A stretch of DNA of 64,000 nt from Takakia lepidozioides (taxonomy: Eukaryota; Streptophyta; Takakiopsida; Takakiales; Takakiaceae), in the NCBI GenBank assembly GCA_030704615.1, contig CM060733.1:8556001-8620000 (forward strand). Reading direction: 5' to 3'. Shown here piece by piece: positions 58,830-64,000 of this stretch. Numbering within the stretch: position 1 is the first letter of the stretch; every line of letters begins with the position of its first letter. Position numbers and translations under genes: made by a program. The notes below the pieces were generated by a model that did no database searches, was not told the origin of the DNA, and worked only from the letters and a program-made list of their open reading frames with translations.

Positions 58830-59480
58830 ACAGGAAGAGCTATTGTGGCAAATCAAGTTATTCTTGCTTCTTCTTGGTTCTCGGCTTCAGTCTGGTATCC
58901 TAGGCTCAAATAATCAAGTAAATCCAGACTATGACTAGGAACTTCGTGTGGGGAGGCACTTCACCTTCCCCCAACAGAAGAGCCTTGGTCAGCTGGTCCT
59001 AGATTACGCAAAAGAGGAAATTTTTTGGCTTGGGTATCCGTGACCCACAAACCCAAATAATCTCCTTACTTGCCAAATGGGTCCCGAGAGTTCTCATGAA
59101 TCTCTCTGCCCATTGGAGCTTAATTATTAGATGCCACATCTTAGACACCCATCCGTCTCCTGGTGCTTGGCCACAGTCTCTTAGATGGATTGTTCAGGGG
59201 GGAAGATCTCTCAAAGCGGGGGCCAATGGCTCAAAGGATTGGCAATCGATTTGGGCAGCATGGATGCGTGTGAGACCTCACCTATTCCAGACCATCCCCT
59301 CTTTGGTGGAGGAGGTCTTAAGGCAGCCAGTATTTGGGAACTTTAACGCAAATTCGGAAATCCTTATTAAGTGCTCAAATATGTAGGCTTCCTGGGAACA
59401 GGCAGGGGTTTCGAACTTCTGTCAATTCTGGGAGGATGGGGCTTTCCTCCCGAAATATGTTGCTACTGCAACACTATCGA
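58830..59480 (+). mobile_element. LINE C-terminal fragment
   Basis: FLAWVSVTHK/LGIRDPQTQIISLLAKW and the following EEVLRQPVFGNFNANSE parallel LGILDPEKQITALLANW and EEAIRQILFGNLNLDSD at 24450-24790, so the two are copies of one family. A preceding NKRALVSWS-like stretch is in another frame with stops. Confidence 0.7.
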
Positions 59481-59574
59481 TGAGGAAAGCGACCGCCTGG
59501 GACACCATCGTCTCGAACATTCCCCGCTCACGTGACCAGGCTCACGTCGAGGCATCCCTGGTCCTTAGGCAGTC

Positions 59575-59985
59575 CACCAGTGCCTCCACGGGTCAACACA
59601 GGCCGTCCACAGGTCAACATGGGCCACCACAGACCAGCACAGGCCCACACAGATCACATGTCATAGCCAACACAACCCCATATAGGCCACAGGTCACAGC
59701 CCATCGCAGCCCCACAAGCCACAGCCCATCACAATCTGTCATAGCCGTCACAGCCCATCACAGCCCCATAGGCCACAACCATCACTGCCTGTCACAGCCT
59801 GTCATAGCCCGTCACAGCCATCACAGCCCCACAGGTCACAGCCATCACAGCCCGTCACAGCCCCACACAGGCCACAGCCATCACAGCTTGTCACAGCCCT
59901 ACACAGGTCACATGGTCACAGCCCGTCACAGCCCGTCATAGCCCCAAAGGCCACAGCCTGTCATAGCCCCATCCATGGCCGCTTC
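59575..59985. repeat. CACAGCC minisatellite
   Basis: About 400 bp of short-period repeats built on CACAGCCCATCACAGCC, CACAGGCCACAG and GTCACAGCC variants. Two slightly different unit types (with ACAGGT and with CCCATC) alternate irregularly. The resulting His/Ser/Pro-rich ORF is not a gene. Confidence 0.85.
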
Positions 59986-59989
59986 AATG

Positions 59990-61715
59990 GCAGTTTAGCC
60001 ATTCCTCCAAGGGGTTTAGCGACACCAAGCTAGGGTTTGCATCTCCTTGAACTCTAGGCTTCTTTGCACCGAGCTATGGTGGCTGTGAGGAAATTAGCAA
60101 GGTATTCTTGCTCTCTTCGGCTCCCACACACCACCAATAGTAGCTCTAAGTCATGAGGAAGGTGTTTGCCACAATCCAAAGCCCTCTTTCTCACTTAAAC
60201 TCTCCCAAACACGCCACTCAAGACCGTGACAAGCAACCATGCGTTGCTGATTTCCAGCCCTTGTAAAACACTATTTCATGCGCTCTCCTTAGCCATGACA
60301 TGTATCTAGAGCCTATTCCAGCCCCCTACACCTGCCGTTTCAAGAGCCATGCTCTATCTAGGCTTGTAGTTGAAACCCCAACTCAAAACACGCGCTACAA
60401 GTGCTGAACTGTCACCCTAAGAGCAAACTAGACTCTTACCTTCCCTACTAGCTCTCCATAGCTTAAAGATGGAGGCCTAACTAGGCTAAATGCATGCTCC
60501 ATACATGCACTACTCCCTTCACACAAGAGGTAATATCAGCCCCCTTATCTTGGCTCCTTGGCACCTTGATGCTCTCTAAGACAAGACTAAGCACTCCACA
60601 GCCTTTGCCAAGCTGTTGAAACCCTAAGGCTTACATTTCCAGCCACAAGACACCCCTCTTGTGGTGCAAGAGCTCTTCTTCCAAGCTTTGAAACCATAGG
60701 TGCACATTCCATGGCCTTGCCGCACCTCCTAGCTCATGTTCCAGCCCTGCTCTTGCCATGGCAAGAGCCCTCTCAATGCTGAAGCTTGAGATTGAAACCC
60801 AATCTCAACATACTCCACAAAGTGCACTGATTTGCCCCAAAGCCAAATCAGCCCTCTTGCTTGATCTTTACTCTTCCGCAACATGGAAGCTCGTATTCCC
60901 AAGGCCAGTTCTCAGATTCGCTGCCAGAGCCACAGTGAGCACTATAACCTACTCTTGTTCAGCCTTATATGCTCATGACTGATCCTCTTCCCACTCGTGC
61001 TCACCGCACACAATCTGAAATCATCAAGGTGCTCTGGAATTACCTGCAGCATGGTGATTTCATCTCTGAAGCTGAAGATCGAATGCCAAGCCGGTCCGCC
61101 TACTCGTACCCAACATCGCCTCCGCTTCTAGGAACCACGACCTTGATGATGCTCCTCGCATCCCAACCTGATTTCTCTCATTCTCAAGCAAAACCACAAG
61201 TGCTACAACTAACTTGTATCTGACACTAACAGATACGAGCTCATCTTTCTCGAGTGATAAAGAAGAAGAATACAAGCTCTCTTGAGCTCACAAACTTTGC
61301 ACATGAAATCATCACTCATATAAAGTCAAGCCAAGTACACCCCATGCTATGGGGAATCCATACTACGCCTCAACTCGAGAAAGTTGAGCCTCCCCGCGCT
61401 TGCCGTGAAGATAACCACTCCAGGGCCTAAAGCTGCCTTGACCCCTGGATTGACATTTGGGCCAATCCCAAATGTCAATATGTAAAAGCTAACTATTTCC
61501 TAGCTAGTTTCACACTAGTGGTGAAATAACTTGACGGACCCGCTAAAAATAGCTTCGCAGGTTTATGAGTTTCGTAAATTATAGTTGTGTAGAATGTTTT
61601 CCAAGTCTAGGGGGAATGCGTAGAATGTGCCCCCGTGCTCGCTACCCAACCTCCGTAACTGGCTACCCTGCAACCTCCATAACCGGCGGGTATGAGCCTT
61701 GGCCAATTCTATGTT
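59990..61715. other. Repeat-like non-coding region
   Basis: No gene supported. The text is rich in AGCCCTCT and TCTAGGC-type phrases and resembles a long retrotransposon LTR or leader, but I found no terminal repeat pair or primer-binding site. Confidence 0.3.
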
Positions 61716-61722
61716 TCTTCGC

Positions 61723-62480
61723 TCAAGAACTTTGTCTTTCTAACGCCATATGTGAGTGTTGGATGTGTAGAGGGTGTGTGGGGTCGAAGGTTGGGGCATG
61801 TAGTGATCCTATATGGGCGTTGAAATCTCCAACCAAAAATATGTCGATGTATGAGGTACGAAGACGAGATATATCTTCTTCCAATGGAACATACAGTGAA
61901 TCTGTCGCATGTGGAGGCCATTGTGTGGAGATGCAGTCGAGCAAAATAACATCCCGCCAACAAAATATTTGGTTGAAGGTTGTAGCCCTTGATGTGATAT
62001 CAAATGTAGCTTGCCGGTGGGTCTTTGTATGGGAAGGAAATGTATGGTAGAAGCTAGTTAGCAAAGTAACAAGCCACTCCATCAGAACCTTTGAGACCTA
62101 TGCGTGGACGAGTCACTGACTGAAAGCTATATCCGAGAATAGAAGGAGGTCATTTCCTTCATACGCATGTGTTTCAAAGAGAAAAAGAATATCACACTTT
62201 GAGAACTAGATACCAAGAACCCAATTGGATGGCTCCACAGTGAGCCATTGTTGTTCCATGAGTCTCCCTGTGCAAGGGTCCCTAGTTTACCAACGACTCG
62301 GATGTTCAGGGCTTTGAAAGCCCGTTGCCGTTCCTCAAGCAACATGACCAAAACTGTCTCTTCTAAAGTGTGGTAACTCTTGTTAGATGGTACCGTGCTG
62401 CCCTTGACTATGTTAGCCGAAGAGGAAGCATTTGCCTTATGGTCTTCGAGCTCCCGGGCCATTGTAGATGTCACAGCCTT
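61723..62480 (-). mobile_element. LINE endonuclease-domain fragment
   Basis: The minus strand encodes IDIFLVGDFNAHIG, the GDFN motif of the APE-type endonuclease of plant LINEs, with earlier blocks of the same domain (KALNIRVVGKLGTLAQG, TFDITSRATTFNQIFCW) split by stops and frameshifts. Reverse transcriptase does not follow, so the element is truncated at about 61720. Confidence 0.75.
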
Positions 62481-62629
62481 GCTAGCTCTTTAGTGAGGGT
62501 TACCACTTGTTGATGAATAGTACTTGTCGTGAGGGGACCTGAGAGGTCCCTCTCTGTGAGGGTCCTCACTTAATCCCCCTCAAGCTTAGAAGTGCGTGTG
62601 ATGTTGGTGGCTTTTACATTGAGCTGTTT

Positions 62630-62940
62630 CAAAGACCATCCACTTTGCTATTGCTCTCTAGAAGAGAAGTTTTCAAGACGGTGACCTCTGCTCGCAGATT
62701 CTCCAAGTCCTTGTCTTGGGCCGCGAGCAACTGCTGAAGTGCCTCCACAGAGATGAAGCTTGTTTGCAGGAGCGTGACTTGGTTGCGAAGATTTTGAATA
62801 GCAGCACTCCTCGTGGAGTACTGGCGCAAGGGATAAGCATGTTGAGAGGCCGGGGCAGGAAGAAGAAGCAGAGGAGACCCGAGATGAGGCGAGGGCGAAG
62901 GCGAGTCTTTATCTTCATCGAACGCCCTTAGACGGGAGAC
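62630..62940 (-). mobile_element. LINE ORF1-like coiled-coil fragment
   Basis: A Ser/Pro-rich start (DKDSPSPSPHLGSPLL) leads into a heptad-patterned helix (IQNLRNQVTLLQTSF, EALQQLLAAQDKDLENLRAE) ending in a stop at about 62629. It lies just upstream (in minus orientation) of the endonuclease fragment, the normal order for a LINE. The first part uses a frame without a nearby Met. Confidence 0.5.
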
Positions 62941-63429
62941 GGGAGAGAGAGAAGGGCCACAAGTATCCCAAGAAGAGAGATAGGGCTTGTCTTGTCATGA
63001 CAAGAAATGATCTGTCAAGACTGACCAGATCCGAAAGGTTTTCTCTTAAAACCCAAGACAAAACAGCCTTGCATTGCAAGGCACCATCACCCTTATCCTA
63101 AACCACAGGTTTGTTCTTGATTTGTTTCACACTTCTGGGTGATCGGGGTGGGTGGTGGGGTTTGTTAGAAACCCTTCAAAAGCCCCATCTTTCTTCATAG
63201 TGACAGACATCATACTGAAATTCGTGTTCACTGTACTGTCACATTGGGTTTTCCAGAATGCCGAAATTCGTGTTTTTTAGCATGTCATAATTCGGTTTCA
63301 TTGAAGTAGTGTTAAAATGAATACTTCCTTGAAAACCACGTCTTAAAACAACCAAGCACAATATTCAAAATGAAACCACTCAGCTGGGCTATAGATTGAG
63401 ATTCATCCAATTCAAGATAGGTCTTCAAA

Positions 63430-64000
63430 ACCTTCTGCTAACATATCCCAATGGCAGATTACTTCCGTAAAATACTTCCCTCAAAGAAACCCGAGGCTAT
63501 CATCAAGCACTGTACCATTCTTCTTAGGCAGTGGCTGCCTCATGCCCCGCATGTGCTTGAACATGTGTGCGACACATGTGCGGAGACACAACAGACGAAT
63601 AAATCATTTGCCTCTAAAAACCCCGAGACCTTGGCAGCCCTATCCTTTTTCCAGATATCACCCCAAATGGACTTCCAATCTGTAGGGAGGGTAGGCAGAT
63701 GCCTCCACTTAGAGTTTCATTTGCTAGCGAAGAGCATTGGAGGCCGCAAGAGAGAATAAGCCAACTTCACCTTGAACCCAAAATAAGGGGTATGCTTCTT
63801 ATCCATCCAACGCCATTCAGCGGGGTCAAACTGAAGCAACCTAAGAGGAGCAGAAAGAAAGCATATGAAAGAATCATGATAATGCGCAAGGTTGAGGGGG
63901 GGTTCTGGATCACAAGCCCCGGAGGTAACCGAAAACACCCTAATGGGAAATAAATCGGCAGGCCTGGTGAGATGCAAGGCGGGGAGAGACCAAGGCTCCG
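63430..64000 (-). mobile_element. LINE reverse-transcriptase tail (zf-RVT) fragment
   Basis: Minus-strand sequence PAEWRWMDKKHTPYFGFKVKLAYSLL followed by DWKSIWGDIWKKDRAAKVSGFLWQ in the next frame is the pre-zinc-finger region of plant LINEs. The CxxC-type end follows with stops. It continues past the right edge. It is a different insertion from the 61.7-62.9 kb element, because it ends where the other begins. Confidence 0.7.

Noticed and set aside
59480-59941. 153-codon His/Ser/Pro-rich ORF
   Set aside because: Produced by the CACAGCC minisatellite; no gene features.

Overview
This window is eukaryotic nuclear DNA from the plant lineage (streptophyte). The evidence is eight genes of plant type, seven of them split by short to medium spliceosomal introns: an S-like RNase T2, a CHIP-type E3 ubiquitin ligase, ureidoglycolate amidohydrolase, an intronless 3-ketoacyl-CoA synthase, a CERK1-like LysM receptor kinase, the NOP9/APUM23 pumilio-repeat nucleolar protein, an EDS1/PAD4-family protein and the ER lectin OS9. 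Gene spacing of about 3-8 kb suggests a modest genome. I cannot place the species. The repeat set (including a piggyBac-like element with TTAA flanks, which is unusual for land plants) is compatible with a streptophyte alga or a non-seed plant, but that is inference.

Layout. 1-1500: tandem satellite, 117-bp unit, running off the left edge. 1530-4320: unassigned ORFs, then a CACTA-like transposon end with a cluster of CACGTG motifs. 4650-6500: decayed tandem modules of an organellar single-stranded-DNA-binding (OSB) gene fused to a PPR fragment. 8472-10037: RNase T2 (+). 11053-15755: CHIP (+). 16273-18261: UAH (-). 18.5-26 kb: repeat-rich, with a nested pair of TIR transposons, Ty3/gypsy and LINE debris, and short tandem repeats. 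27529-29124: KCS (+). 30814-35483: LysM receptor kinase (-). 36-39.9 kb: AT-rich and repeat sequence plus a decayed copy of a NOP9 exon. 40024-45536: NOP9 (-). 46590-51042: EDS1-like gene (+), apparently broken. 51889-52200: intact tRNA-derived SINE with a target-site duplication. 52527-57004: OS9 (-). 57264-58128: piggyBac-like element. 58.8-64 kb: LINE fragments and a short-period minisatellite.

The genes are independent housekeeping or defence loci and form no operon-like unit. A loose theme is that a chitin/peptidoglycan-sensing type receptor kinase and an EDS1-family immune gene lie about 11 kb apart, on opposite strands, with NOP9 between them. CHIP and OS9 both act in protein quality control, in cytosol and ER respectively. 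I fixed most exon borders by matching reading-frame phase across GT-AG (one GC-AG) introns. No transcript evidence was available, so borders and starts remain predictions.
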